A DNA stretch of 64,000 bases, from contig DATIWF010000109.1 in NCBI GenBank assembly GCA_035519535.1, positions 1 through 64,000 of the forward strand, given 5' to 3'. How positions within the stretch are numbered: the stretch's first letter is position 1; the number at the start of each line of letters is the position of its first letter. This DNA comes from DATEGZ01 sp035519535 (lineage in GTDB: Bacteria; Acidobacteriota; Vicinamibacteria; Vicinamibacterales; SCN-69-37). The position numbers and the translations under genes are program-made. Of the stretch, positions 1 to 8,900 are shown piece after piece. The notes beneath the pieces are model-generated. The model saw nothing but the letters and a program-made list of their open reading frames with translations, was not told where the DNA came from and made no database searches.

Positions 1-1
1 G

Positions 2-565
2 ATTTGCGCTCTGCAGGCGGCAATGGAAGGCTATCAGGTGACCACCCTCGATCAGGTCGTCTCGACCGCCGACATCTTCATCACGGCCACGGGCAATCAC
101 AACATCATTACCGTGGAGCACATGAAGCTGATGAAGGACAAGGCCATCGTGGGGAACATCGGGCACTTCGACAACGAGATCGACATGGCCGGGCTCAAGA
201 AGACGCCTGGTATCGAGAAGATCAACATCAAGCCGCAGTACGACGAGTGGCGGTTCCCGGACGGGCACTCGGTGCTCGTGCTCGCAGAAGGGCGCCTGCT
301 CAATCTCGGCTGCGCGACGGGACATCCGTCGTTCGTCATGTCAGCGTCCTTCACGAACCAGGTCCTGGCGCAGCTCGAGCTCCACGCCAACGCCGAGAAG
401 ATCGGCAGGAACGTGCTGATGCTGCCGAAGAAGCTCGACGAGGAAGTGGCGCGGCTGCACCTCGAGAAGCTGGGCGTGCACCTGACGATGCTCACGCCGG
501 AGCAGGCGAAGTACATCGGCGTTGCGGTCGATGGACCGTACAAGCCGGAGCACTATCGGTACTAA
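2..565 (+). CDS. ahcY: Adenosylhomocysteinase, C-terminal part (5' end outside window)
   Basis: S-adenosylhomocysteine hydrolase splits SAH into adenosine and homocysteine in the cytosol and so relieves product inhibition of methyltransferases. Only about the last 187 residues lie in the window. Visible signatures are TATGNHNIIT and GNIGHFDNEID of the NAD-binding domain, GHPSFVMSASFTNQVLAQLE of the family C-terminal signature, and the terminal KPEHYRY, the conserved tail that in this family reaches into the neighbouring subunit. The reading frame is open to the left edge, so the true start is upstream of the window. A hairpin and a heptad repeat follow the stop codon. Identification is secure. 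Confidence 0.97.
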   Translation: MCALQAAMEGYQVTTLDQVVSTADIFITATGNHNIITVEHMKLMKDKAIVGNIGHFDNEIDMAGLKKTPGIEKINIKPQYDEWRFPDGHSVLVLAEGRLLNLGCATGHPSFVMSASFTNQVLAQLELHANAEKIGRNVLMLPKKLDEEVARLHLEKLGVHLTMLTPEQAKYIGVAVDGPYKPEHYRY

Positions 566-573
566 CGCTCGTT

Positions 574-601
574 AACTTAGAACTTGGAACTTAGAACTTA
601 G
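574..601. repeat. Heptanucleotide tandem repeat (AACTTAG x4)
   Basis: Four adjacent 7-nt units follow the ahcY stop codon: AACTTAG, AACTTGG, AACTTAG, AACTTAG. A degenerate fifth unit (GAAGTTC) comes next. The unit is AT-rich and stands out from the GC-rich surroundings. It lies in a convergent intergenic gap and has no coding role that I can see. Confidence 0.8.
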
Positions 602-621
602 GAAGTTCGGAGTGAGCTCGG

Positions 622-649
622 CGGGCGGCGCAGACGATCGCGCCGCCCG
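622..649. terminator. GC-rich hairpin between convergent genes
   Basis: CGGGCGGCGC (622-631) pairs perfectly with GCGCCGCCCG (640-649) around an 8-nt loop. It sits between the ends of ahcY and the minus-strand cytochrome gene. There is no clear U-run, so the terminator role is inferred from position and stem strength. A near-identical hairpin occurs at 4031-4060. Confidence 0.5.
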
Positions 650-683
650 TTGCGGAGTCGGCGCCGCACGCGATGACTCGACG

Positions 684-1835
684 TCACGGCTCCTCCGAAC
701 GAGGGCCCTGAGGCGGGCCGAACCGGGGATCTTTGAGAAACGTCTCGTCGGTCAGCGACTTCAAGAACGCGATCAGGTCGGCCCGTTCAGCGGCCGAGAG
801 CGTGAAGCCTTTGATGAAGCCGCTCTTATACGGATTCTTCGATCCGTCGCCCGCATACGGGCCGGTCGGAATCGTGCGGCCGCCCGCCGCATAGTGGTCG
901 ATGACGTCGTCCAGCGTCGCCAGGCTGCCGTCGTGCATGTACGGCACGGTCACGGCGATGTTGCGAAGCGTCGGCGCCTTGAATCGGCCCATGTCCTCGG
1001 GATCCCCGGTAACGGTAAAGACCCCTTCGTTGCGAGCCGGATACCGCCCCGTGCCGCCGATGTTGTAGAGGCCGTTGTTGAAGAACTCGATCTCGGTCAG
1101 CTTTCCTACGTACGCGGTTGTCTCGGTGAGGTTGAAGCCGCCGTGGCAATGAAAGCATTCGAGCCGTTCGCTGAAAAACAGCGACTCGCCGCGTTTTGCC
1201 GCGTCTGAGAGCGCTGCTTGCTCGCCGCGGTACCGGAACCGGTCGTAGGGCGCGTTGCCTGAAATGAGTGACCGTTCGAACGAGGCGATCGCCGCGGTGA
1301 TGTTGTGCAGGGTGACCGGATCGGGCTCGCCGGGGAATGCCGCGGTGAACTGCGCGCGAAGCGCGGCGTCGCCGCCAAGGGTGGCTAGCAGCCTCGCATC
1401 GAGGCCCGAGAGGCCCATTTCGACGGGATCCTCACCGAACATTGGCACGAGTGCCTGACGCTCGAGCTCGCGCTGCGTCGGATTTCCCCACGTCAACACG
1501 GGGCTGTAGGCGATGTTCGCGAGACTCATCGCGCTTCGTGGATGCTGGTCGCCGAGCGCACCGACCGCCCGGCCAAGACCGTCGGTGAAGGCCAGCTCTT
1601 GCTTGTGGCAGCTTGCGCAGGAGCGCGTGCCGTTGATCGACAGGCGCGTGTCGTAGAACAGCGCGCGGCCGAGCGCGACTTTCTCCACGGTCATCGGATT
1701 CGACGCCGGCACGTTCGGTTCAGGGAATCCCGGTGGGAGATCCCATGGCCACGGAGTACCTGTCGGCTGACGTGCGACGGCGACGGTAAAGCTGGCGAGC
1801 CAGAAGACGCCGGCGATCGAGAGGAGGCGGCGCAT
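684..1835 (-). CDS. mbnH: MbnH-like di-heme cytochrome c peroxidase family protein
   Basis: A MauG/cytochrome c peroxidase family enzyme of 383 residues. A signal peptide (residues 1-21, MRRLLSIAGV...) is followed by two c-type heme motifs, CASCH (about 73-77) and CFHCH (about 227-231), and by the family segment PYMHDGSLATLDDVIDHYAAGG near the C-terminus. In the MbnH branch the di-heme enzyme works with MbnP and oxidises a Trp of MbnP to kynurenine. I chose ATG 1835 because it starts a good signal peptide and lies 2 nt after the stop of the upstream MbnP-like gene, so the pair is surely co-transcribed. The MbnH label rests mainly on this pairing; a generic CCP/MauG is the alternative. Likely periplasmic. 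Confidence 0.8.
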   Translation of the reverse strand: MRRLLSIAGVFWLASFTVAVARQPTGTPWPWDLPPGFPEPNVPASNPMTVEKVALGRALFYDTRLSINGTRSCASCHKQELAFTDGLGRAVGALGDQHPRSAMSLANIAYSPVLTWGNPTQRELERQALVPMFGEDPVEMGLSGLDARLLATLGGDAALRAQFTAAFPGEPDPVTLHNITAAIASFERSLISGNAPYDRFRYRGEQAALSDAAKRGESLFFSERLECFHCHGGFNLTETTAYVGKLTEIEFFNNGLYNIGGTGRYPARNEGVFTVTGDPEDMGRFKAPTLRNIAVTVPYMHDGSLATLDDVIDHYAAGGRTIPTGPYAGDGSKNPYKSGFIKGFTLSAAERADLIAFLKSLTDETFLKDPRFGPPQGPRSEEP

Positions 1836-1837
1836 CG

Positions 1838-2701
1838 TCAGTGAGCCGCCGGCTTTGCCTTCGCGACGGCGGAGAAGACCGCTTGTGCCGACGCGGGCCG
1901 ATCCGCGAACGGCAAGCCCAGCGCGGCGAAGAGCGCGCCGCACTCGGGATCGGTCGGGCCGGACATGCAGCCAGATGCCGTGTCGGGCGTGTTTCCGTCA
2001 AGGTCAGCGTCCGCCAGGAGCGCGGCCAGATCGAACCTCACCGCGTGACGCGCGGCGTCGAAGGGTGCGAGAAGAATCCGCGGACGATTTTCATGCGCGC
2101 ATGTGGACGGAACAGACGTCGGGCCGTCGAATGGTTCGCATCCCGTGCTGCCGAGGTGCAGGACCCATCCCTGCGGCTGGCCCGTCGTCTTCAGATCGAT
2201 GCGCGCGAACTTGTAGCCCGCGCTCCAGTTCCAGAACAGCCGCGACAAGTTGAGCGGCGAGGGCTGCAGCGTCGGATCGCGATGATTGACGTCGAATGGC
2301 AGGCCGACGTCGAACCGCACGCCGACGTACGCGCCCGGCGGCACCGCGCCATCGAGCGTCGTGTGCACCTCCGGCGTGCCGTTCGCGCACGAACCCGTGC
2401 CGTCCTCGAAATCGAGCAGCGCGACATCGTCGTGCTGCCAGACGCCGTCCTGCGTCAGGGCGACGGGCACGGCGGTGCCATCTGCCGTCACCAGCGACAG
2501 TCGCGACACGAAAATCCGGAAGTCGGTGACCGAGACGGTCGACTTCGTCCGGCCGAGTCCCGAATAGGTCTGCCCACAGGCAAACGGCGCGTCGCCGACG
2601 ACGGCACGGAAGACCACCGACACGGGCGTCGGCGTTTGCGCCACAAGAAGTGATTCCATCAGCAGGACGGCTGCCGCACCGCTCAACGCGAGTCGCATCA
2701 T
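1838..2701 (-). CDS. mbnP: MbnP-like four-Cys copper-binding protein
   Basis: A 287-residue secreted protein matching the 'metallo-mystery pair' four-Cys family (MbnP). After a signal peptide come Cys42 (FACGQTY), Cys105 (GSCANG), Cys188 (TGCEPF) and Cys201 (STCAHE). The FWNWSAGYKFARIDL stretch (about 156-170) carries the Trp-x-Trp typical of the family. The C-terminal SGCMSGPTDPECGALF is also family-like. MbnP proteins bind copper, and one Trp is converted to kynurenine by the partner MbnH. The gene lies directly upstream of that partner (2-nt gap) and is divergent from copC. Which Trp would be modified is not decided by the sequence. Either of two adjacent ATG codons (2701, 2698) could start it. 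Confidence 0.85.
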   Translation of the reverse strand: MMRLALSGAAAVLLMESLLVAQTPTPVSVVFRAVVGDAPFACGQTYSGLGRTKSTVSVTDFRIFVSRLSLVTADGTAVPVALTQDGVWQHDDVALLDFEDGTGSCANGTPEVHTTLDGAVPPGAYVGVRFDVGLPFDVNHRDPTLQPSPLNLSRLFWNWSAGYKFARIDLKTTGQPQGWVLHLGSTGCEPFDGPTSVPSTCAHENRPRILLAPFDAARHAVRFDLAALLADADLDGNTPDTASGCMSGPTDPECGALFAALGLPFADRPASAQAVFSAVAKAKPAAH

Positions 2702-2703
2702 GC

Positions 2704-2752
2704 CGGCAAGGATGCATCAGGACAGGCACGGCGACCATGCGGCATCTTGCCG
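2704..2752. promoter_or_regulatory. Imperfect inverted repeat in the mbnP-copC divergent gap
   Basis: CGGCAAGGATGC (2704-2715) and GCATCTTGCCG (2742-2752) are inverted copies apart from one bulged G. They lie between the divergent mbnP and copC starts, where a shared copper-responsive operator would be expected. A -10-like TAGGAT (2778-2783) lies 5 nt before the copC ATG. The operator role is inference only. Confidence 0.3.
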
Positions 2753-2788
2753 CAGGCCCACGAGGCCGTTCCGGCCTTAGGATGCGGC

Positions 2789-3154
2789 ATGCGCTCGCGT
2801 CTTGCGGCTCTGATCGTGACCGTCGCGATTGCTGCGCCTGCCGCGGCGTCCCGTTTCCATTTCGAGGTGGTTCGCAGTACGCCGGCCGACGGCGCCACGC
2901 TCGAGGCGGCGCCCAAGCGACTGCAGGTCTGGTTCTCGCAGCTTCCCGCGCGCGGCGTCAGCCGTCTGGCGCTCAAGCGCGGAGACGCCGACGTCCCGCT
3001 CACCGAGACGACGATCGACGCGGAATCGAAATCCATGTACGCCGATCCGAAGACCGCCCTGGCGCCGGGGGCCTACGCCCTCATGTGGCGCGGCGCGGGC
3101 GACGACGGTCACGTGCAGACGGGCACGATCGCGTTCACGATCGCCGCGGACTAG
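2789..3154 (+). CDS. copC: CopC-domain periplasmic copper protein
   Basis: A 121-residue protein with a signal peptide (MRSRLAALIVTVAIAAPAAA) and a CopC beta-sandwich. The mature N-terminus reads SRFHFEVVRSTPADGATLE, close to the family's His-initiated 'HAxLxxSxPADG' motif. The C-terminal DDGHVQTGTIAFTI matches the conserved 'DGHxxxGxxxF' strand. Family members bind copper in the periplasm and pass it to CopD. ATG 2789 was preferred over the upstream GTG at 2747 because it begins a clean signal peptide and has a -10-like box 5 nt upstream. copD follows after 4 nt. The first copper-ligand His is displaced by two residues from the likely cleavage site, so binding may differ from classical CopC. 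Confidence 0.82.
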   Translation: MRSRLAALIVTVAIAAPAAASRFHFEVVRSTPADGATLEAAPKRLQVWFSQLPARGVSRLALKRGDADVPLTETTIDAESKSMYADPKTALAPGAYALMWRGAGDDGHVQTGTIAFTIAAD

Positions 3155-3158
3155 CCTC

Positions 3159-3986
3159 GTGGTGTTCGCGCGGTGGGTGCTGTCGGTCGGCGCCATCGGG
3201 CTGGTCGGCGTGTTCGGCGCCGGGATTCTTCTTCGCCGGCTGCAAGCGATCGCGCCGAGCGTCCCCATCGACGGCCGGATGCGCGCCGTCGCGAGGTTCG
3301 GCTTCCTCCTGGCGATCCTCTTCGCCGGGGCCGTGGCATGGGTGCTCCTCGCGCAACTCGACGCATGGTTCGGGTCGCCGCTACCCGGACGCCAGGATCT
3401 GTCGATGTTGTTGACCGAGACCTATTGGGGTGCTTCCTGGACGGATCTGGCCGGCGCCGCGCTGTTGGTGATCGGGTGGTCGACGGCTGGTGTCGTTTCG
3501 CGGCGAGCCGCGCCGTTTGCCGCCTTTCTTTCTGCGATGCTCGTCGTCTGGGCCGTCCCGCTCGTCGGCCATGGCTCGGCACATGGTCCCCTCGTGCTCT
3601 GGTGCCATCGCGCGCACCTCTTCGGTGTGGGATTGTGGCTCGGCACGTTGTTCGTCGCCGTCGTCTCGTTCGGTCCCTCCCGGTGGCGCCCTTTGATGAC
3701 CGTGCTGCTGTGCTTCCGCCCGATGGCCCTTGCGGGGGCGGCCACGATGCTCCTGTCCGGCGTCGCGCTCGCATTCGAGCACGTCCATCAGTTGGATGCG
3801 CTGTGGACGACCGACTACGGCGCGACCTTGGCTGCGAAGATTGGCGTCACCGTCGCGCTGCTGACGCTGGGATTCCTCAATTCCCGCCGGCCGCGGATTG
3901 CGATCGTACTGGCCGAGGTCACGAGCGCGGTGCTCGTGGCGCTGCTGCTGGCGGCTCGACTCGGCGAGCTGCCGATGCCGCACTGA
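3159..3986 (+). CDS. copD: CopD-family copper transport membrane protein
   Basis: An integral membrane protein of about 275 residues with some eight hydrophobic helices, matching the CopD family that moves copper across the inner membrane together with CopC. The His-rich stretch VGHGSAHGPLVLWCHRAH, followed by LFGVGLWLGTLF, corresponds to the conserved copper-site region. The start is a GTG at 3159 or 3162, only 4-7 nt after the copC stop, implying translational coupling; no ATG fits. The C-terminal helices are followed by a strong hairpin at 4031-4060. Confidence 0.8.
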   Translation: MVFARWVLSVGAIGLVGVFGAGILLRRLQAIAPSVPIDGRMRAVARFGFLLAILFAGAVAWVLLAQLDAWFGSPLPGRQDLSMLLTETYWGASWTDLAGAALLVIGWSTAGVVSRRAAPFAAFLSAMLVVWAVPLVGHGSAHGPLVLWCHRAHLFGVGLWLGTLFVAVVSFGPSRWRPLMTVLLCFRPMALAGAATMLLSGVALAFEHVHQLDALWTTDYGATLAAKIGVTVALLTLGFLNSRRPRIAIVLAEVTSAVLVALLLAARLGELPMPH

Positions 3987-4030
3987 GACGTCTTGATCGG
4001 CCGCGGTCGCGCGCGGACGCCGTACGCACC

Positions 4031-4060
4031 ACGGGCGGCGCGGATGATCGCGCCGCCCGT
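4031..4060. terminator. Strong GC hairpin between convergent genes
   Basis: ACGGGCGGCGCG (4031-4042) and CGCGCCGCCCGT (4049-4060) form a 12-bp perfect stem with a 6-nt loop. It lies between the ends of copD and the minus-strand gene at 4080. It matches 27 of 30 positions of the hairpin at 621-650, so it looks like a repeated element as well as a terminator. Confidence 0.6.
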
Positions 4061-4079
4061 CGTGTGACAGTCTCGAGCG

Positions 4080-4778
4080 CTACTTGACGACCGCGAATCC
4101 CGTCACGGTCGCTTCGGTGTTGTGCGCGAACCGGATACCGTAGACGCCGTCGGTGGACTTCAGCTTGCCGGGACCCACCACCTCGGCCTTCGCGTAACTC
4201 GCGACCTCGGTGCCGTTGATCGAGCACGAGACTTTGTCGCCCTTCACCGACATCGCGATTTCCTGCGTCACCGGCGCGCCCGGACCCGTCGCCTTGTGAA
4301 TCGCGTCGTTCGGGGTCGCGCGGCGGCCGCCCAGCGCGAACGCCGCGGGCCCGAAGCCGCGCACGATGAACGTGCCATTGCCGTACGCCTCGCAGTAGAG
4401 GAAGGTGTTCTGATCCGTGCCCATGTCGTTGCCGGCGATCACGATCCCGTACGGATGCGGATGATCGTTGCGGTTCATGTAATGCGCTTCGTTGAACGTG
4501 GCTTTGACGGTGTAGTCGCCCGTCGCCTTGTTCGCCGGATTCCAATACGTTACGGCCGGCCCGGTCTGGACGAGGAAGCCGTCGCCTTGCTTGGTCAGCT
4601 TCGAATCCTCGAGCTTGGACCCGGTCTGACCTGGATCAATCTTGCCCTGCCATCCGGGCACGAAAATCCCGCCGTCCTTGATGGGTGTAGCGGTTTCCTG
4701 GGCGCCTTGCGCGCTGATGACCAACGAAGCGGAAACCGCGAATGCGAGAGCAGTAACGAAACCGGACACCAGTCGCAT
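4080..4778 (-). CDS. Secreted protein with a concanavalin/laminin-like fold
   Basis: A 232-residue protein with a clear signal peptide (MRLVSGFVTALAFAVSASLVISAQG). The body has alternating beta-strand patterns such as DYTVKATFNEAHYM, YGIVIAGNDM, FLYCEAYGNGTFIVRGF and VSCSINGTEVASY, as in ConA-like jelly-roll proteins of the DUF1080 type. No catalytic residues can be assigned. It stands alone, with its own promoter (4813-4842) and the ribosome site AAAGGA 8-13 nt before the ATG. Carbohydrate binding is a guess from the fold. Confidence 0.65.
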   Translation of the reverse strand: MRLVSGFVTALAFAVSASLVISAQGAQETATPIKDGGIFVPGWQGKIDPGQTGSKLEDSKLTKQGDGFLVQTGPAVTYWNPANKATGDYTVKATFNEAHYMNRNDHPHPYGIVIAGNDMGTDQNTFLYCEAYGNGTFIVRGFGPAAFALGGRRATPNDAIHKATGPGAPVTQEIAMSVKGDKVSCSINGTEVASYAKAEVVGPGKLKSTDGVYGIRFAHNTEATVTGFAVVK

Positions 4779-4812
4779 ACGAGATCCTTTCTGGAAGCGA
4801 GCCTCACGGGTA

Positions 4813-4842
4813 ACTATACTCGTCTCGCGGGCGCAGCCTCAA
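4813..4842 (-). promoter_or_regulatory. Sigma-70-type promoter of the 4080-4778 gene
   Basis: On the minus strand TTGAGG (4842-4837) is followed after 18 nt by TATAGT (4818-4813). This gives a leader of roughly 30 nt before ATG 4778, with AAAGGA as the ribosome site. It is one of the best consensus matches in the window. Confidence 0.6.
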
Positions 4843-4913
4843 CGTGAGCGCAGCTCACGTCCGGACTTCTGACCTCTGGCTGCTCACGTCTCGCTTGATC
4901 CGGCCCTTGACGC

Positions 4914-5837
4914 CTATTGCGGCGGTACCTTGGGCACGAGCATCTGCGCCCCCGGCCGCGCCACGGCCATCTGCAGGAGCTTCGGTGCCGGGCCCTCGGG
5001 CCGCTCGTACGTGACGAGATACTGCGCGAGCAGCACCTGCGCGACCTTCTGCAGCTGCGGCTCGAGGACGTTCGATGTTCCCACGGTCAGTCGGACGCCG
5101 CCGGTCTGGCTCGTGAGGTTGTTGAGGACCTGATCGCGGCTCTGCCCGCCCTGACCCTTCACGCGAGCCGATTCGGAGTTCTTGAACGAGACGGCCCAAA
5201 GCGACGCCCGCGTGGCCAGCACGGCGCTCGCGACGTTCTGCGGCTGGACGGAACTGGTCTCGTCGAACCCGTCCAGATTGAGCGTGACAATCGCGCGCCG
5301 CGGCGACGGCGCCTGGGCGAGCTTCTTCGCCGCGTCCATGAACGCCTCCAGCATGACGGTGCTCTGGCCGCTCTGATCCGCGACGACGTGAGCGATCGCC
5401 TTGTCGATGTCGGCCGCCGTCTTGCCGAGCTCGACGAGCGTCTGCGACTGCGTGCTGAAGCCCACGATGGCGATCTGCGCGGTCGGCTGGGCCGCCTGAA
5501 TCGCGTGCGTGAACGTGGTCAGGGCCGTGCGCATGTCCTTCAGCGAGCTCTGCACCCACCTCGTCATATCGACGAGCACCACGATCGTCAGCGGATCGGT
5601 CGCCGGCTTCGCGTCGATCAACTTCCGGTTCTGGCCGTCTTCGCGGACGCCCCAGTCGTCCTTGGTGAGATCGGTGATGGGATTGCTCGTCGCGTCGAGC
5701 GCGATCGCGAAGGCGGCTTTCGTCTCCGCGCGCACCGGCGCGCGCGCGTGGAGCGCCGGCGCGAGCAGCCAGGCGGCTGCGGCGCCGAGTGTCAGGGTCA
5801 ACAGGGTCGGGCGAATCTTCGGGGCAGGGGCTGGCAT
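4914..5837 (-). CDS. VWFA-related acidobacterial domain protein (degenerate MIDAS)
   Basis: A 307-residue secreted protein. The signal segment MPAPAPKIRPTLLTLTLGAA precedes a short N-terminal module (AIALDATSNPITDLTKDDWGVREDG) and a von Willebrand A fold (TIVVLVDMTRW... to LAQYLVTYERP). Where metal-binding VWA domains have DxSxS, this one has DMTRW, so the metal site is probably lost. ATG 5837 is chosen because AGGAGG lies 4-5 nt upstream and a signal peptide follows; the open frame continues far upstream without such support. It is divergent from the BNR gene at 5913. Function unknown; such proteins are numerous in Acidobacteriota. Confidence 0.75.
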   Translation of the reverse strand: MPAPAPKIRPTLLTLTLGAAAAWLLAPALHARAPVRAETKAAFAIALDATSNPITDLTKDDWGVREDGQNRKLIDAKPATDPLTIVVLVDMTRWVQSSLKDMRTALTTFTHAIQAAQPTAQIAIVGFSTQSQTLVELGKTAADIDKAIAHVVADQSGQSTVMLEAFMDAAKKLAQAPSPRRAIVTLNLDGFDETSSVQPQNVASAVLATRASLWAVSFKNSESARVKGQGGQSRDQVLNNLTSQTGGVRLTVGTSNVLEPQLQKVAQVLLAQYLVTYERPEGPAPKLLQMAVARPGAQMLVPKVPPQ

Positions 5838-5912
5838 AGGCCTCCTTCTTGAGTGGAGTGGAGTATATCGATGAGGCGCCCGAAAGAGGAGGGGCGCTAC
5901 AATCGCCGCCGT

Positions 5913-8900
5913 ATGACTCGACGCCTGCTCCTGGTCGTCCTCGGCGCGTCGATCGGCGGCGCGGCCGGTCTGGGCCTGCCGGCCCGCGCGCAGCCTTCCG
6001 ACGCTGCGTTTTACGCCGCGCTGAGTTGGCGCCTCATCGGGCCGTTCCGGGCGGGCCGCGTGTCGTGCGTCGCCGGCATTCCCGGCGACTCCACGACCTA
6101 CTACATCGGCACACCTGACGGTGGCCTCTGGAAGACGACCGACGGCGGCGTCGTCTGGAAGCCGATTTTCGACGACGTGCACGTGCCGTCGATTGGCGCG
6201 ATCGCGGTCGCGGCGTCCAATCCGAGCATCGTGTACGTCGGTACGGGCCACAATCTGCTCGGCAAAGGGGTCTACAAGTCGACCGACGCGGGCGGCACCT
6301 GGCAGCACGCCGGTCTCGACGACTCGAAGTACATCACGGCGCTGCTCGTCGACCCGCGCGATCCCAACGTCGTGCTCGCCGGCGTCGGATCCGGCGGGAA
6401 TTTCGGCACGATGGTCTACTACAACAACAATCCCAGTCCGGCCCGCGGCGTCTTTCGCACGACCGATGGCGGCCGCACCTGGACGCAGACGCTCACGCAG
6501 GGGCCCGGCGCGAGCGTGGTCGATCTCGTGGGCGATCCTTCCGATCCGGGTGTGGTCTTCGCAAGTCTCAGCGGTGGAGGCGGCGGACGCGGCGGCGGCC
6601 GGGGCGCAGGGCGAGGCGCTACGGGCGGCGCCGAGGCGACGACACCAGCGGCGCCGGGCCCGGCGATCTATCGATCTGCGGACGGCGGCGCGACATGGAC
6701 GCGCGTCGATGCCCAGGGGTTTCCTGCCGGTACGGCGACAGCCAACATTGCGGTCGCGCCCGGCACACGGAGCCTGCGTCTGTACGCGCTCGCCGGCGGC
6801 CGCGGCGCCTATCGTTCCGACGACGGCGGCGCGACGTGGACGCTCGGCACGACTCGCCTCGCGAGCGCGTCCGGTCATCTTTACGTCGACCCCGGCAATC
6901 GCGACGTCGTCTACACGATGGGCACGTCCATGTACAAATCGACGGACGCCGCGAAGACGTTCGCGGCCGTCAAGGGTGCGCCCGGCGGCGACGACAACCG
7001 ATCGGCCTGGATCGATCCGCAGAATCCGCGCCGCATGATCATCGGCGCCGACCAGGGCCCGACGATCACCGTGGACGGCGGCGCGACGTGGACGCCGTGG
7101 TACGTGCTGCCGAATGGCGAGCACTATTTCGTGACCGCCGACGATCAGTTTCCGTACTGGGTCTACGCGGCGCAGCAGGACAGCGGCACGGTCGCGATCA
7201 AGAACCGCAGCGACTTCGGCGCGATTCGATCGAGCGACTGGTATCCGGTCTCAGGCTACGAGCAGGGCCACATCTTCGCCGACCCGGGCAACCCGCGCTT
7301 CGTGTACTCGCACGGCGGCGGCCACACGGTGCTGAAGTTCGACCGCGAGACCGGCCAGGTCGGAGCGATCTACACGCCGCGCGAGACCGACCGGTTCGGC
7401 CCGCGGCCCGGCATGGCGCTGTCGCCCAAGGATCCGAAGCGGCTGTACGTCGGCGCGCAGTACGTGCTGGAGACCGACGATCGCGGCGTGACCTGGCGTC
7501 AAATCAGCCAGGACCTGACCGGCGGCAACGGGACGATCGTCGCGCTCGCCCCGTCCCCGGTGGACGCGCAAATTCTGTGGGTCGGCGCGTCGAGCGGGCT
7601 CATCCACGTGACGCGCGACGGCGGCAGGAGCTGGAAGAACGTCTCGCCGCCGGAGTTGTCCTCCTCCGCCGCGACGCTCACCCTGTGGTCGATGGACGCT
7701 TCGTCGCACGACGCTGGCGTGGCCTACGCCGCCGCCATCGATCTCTCCGACCAGCACGCCCCGAAGCTGTTCCGGACCGTCGATTTCGGCGAGCACTGGC
7801 AGTCGATTGTGGAGGGCCTCGCGCCCGACGTGCCCTCGCGGGTCGTGCGCGAGGATCCAGAGCGTCCCAACCTGCTGTACGCCGGGACGCAGGCCGGCGC
7901 GTGGGTGTCGTTCGATCGCGGCGACCACTGGCAGTCGCTCCAGCTCAATCTGCCGACGGTCGCGATCAACGACATGACGGTCCACGGCGACGATCTCATC
8001 ATCGCCACCTGGGGCCGCGCGCTGTGGATTCTGGACGATGTGCTGCCGCTCAGGAACCTGGACGCGGCGCGCGCCGCCTCGTCGGGCGCTTTTCTCTATC
8101 CACCGGCCATCGCGACGCGCGTCCGATGGAACAACAACCAGGACACGCCCGTGCCGCCGGAGGTGCCGGTGGGGCAGAACGCGCCTGATGGCGCGATTCT
8201 CGATTTCTACCTGGGGCGTGAAGCCTCCGGTCCGATGACGCTCTCGATCGTCGACGCCCGTGGCCGCGTGGTCCGCGAGTATTCGAACGCGGCGCCCGTT
8301 CCAGACACGACGATGCCGAACGTGCCGATGTACTGGTTCAGGCCGGGTGACGCCGAGCGATTGCCCATCACGGTCGGCATGCATCGCGTCGTGTGGGACC
8401 TGCGCTATCCGACGCCTCCGTCGCTCAATTACGGCCCGGACGGCGAGCCGGCGTACTCGACGTCCTACGGCATCATTGCGCCGGCGATCCTCGGGCAGTC
8501 GCCGCGGCAGCAGCCCATCGGGCCGCTCGCCGTGCCTGGAACGTACACCGTGCGTCTGGCGCTGAACGGCCAGACGCTGACGCGGGCGCTCAGCGTCAGA
8601 AACGATCCGCGGGTTCCGGCGCCGGCCGCCGACCTGGAGGCGACGCTCGGCTGGGAGTTGAGTCTCGTCGCGGGCATTGCGAGCAGCCATGATGCGATCG
8701 AGAGCCTGCGGGCGCTTCGGCGCACCGTCGCGGATCGGCGTGCGAGCGTATCGACGAACGCGTCGGCCACCGCGGCGATCCAGTCGTTCGATCAGGCGGC
8801 GGTCGCGGCCATCGTCGCGCTCGCCGGCAGTCGGGCGCTGGCGCAGCGCCTGGCCGTGCTCGAGTATTCGGACATGCCGATCAATGAGAACGGCGCGGCC

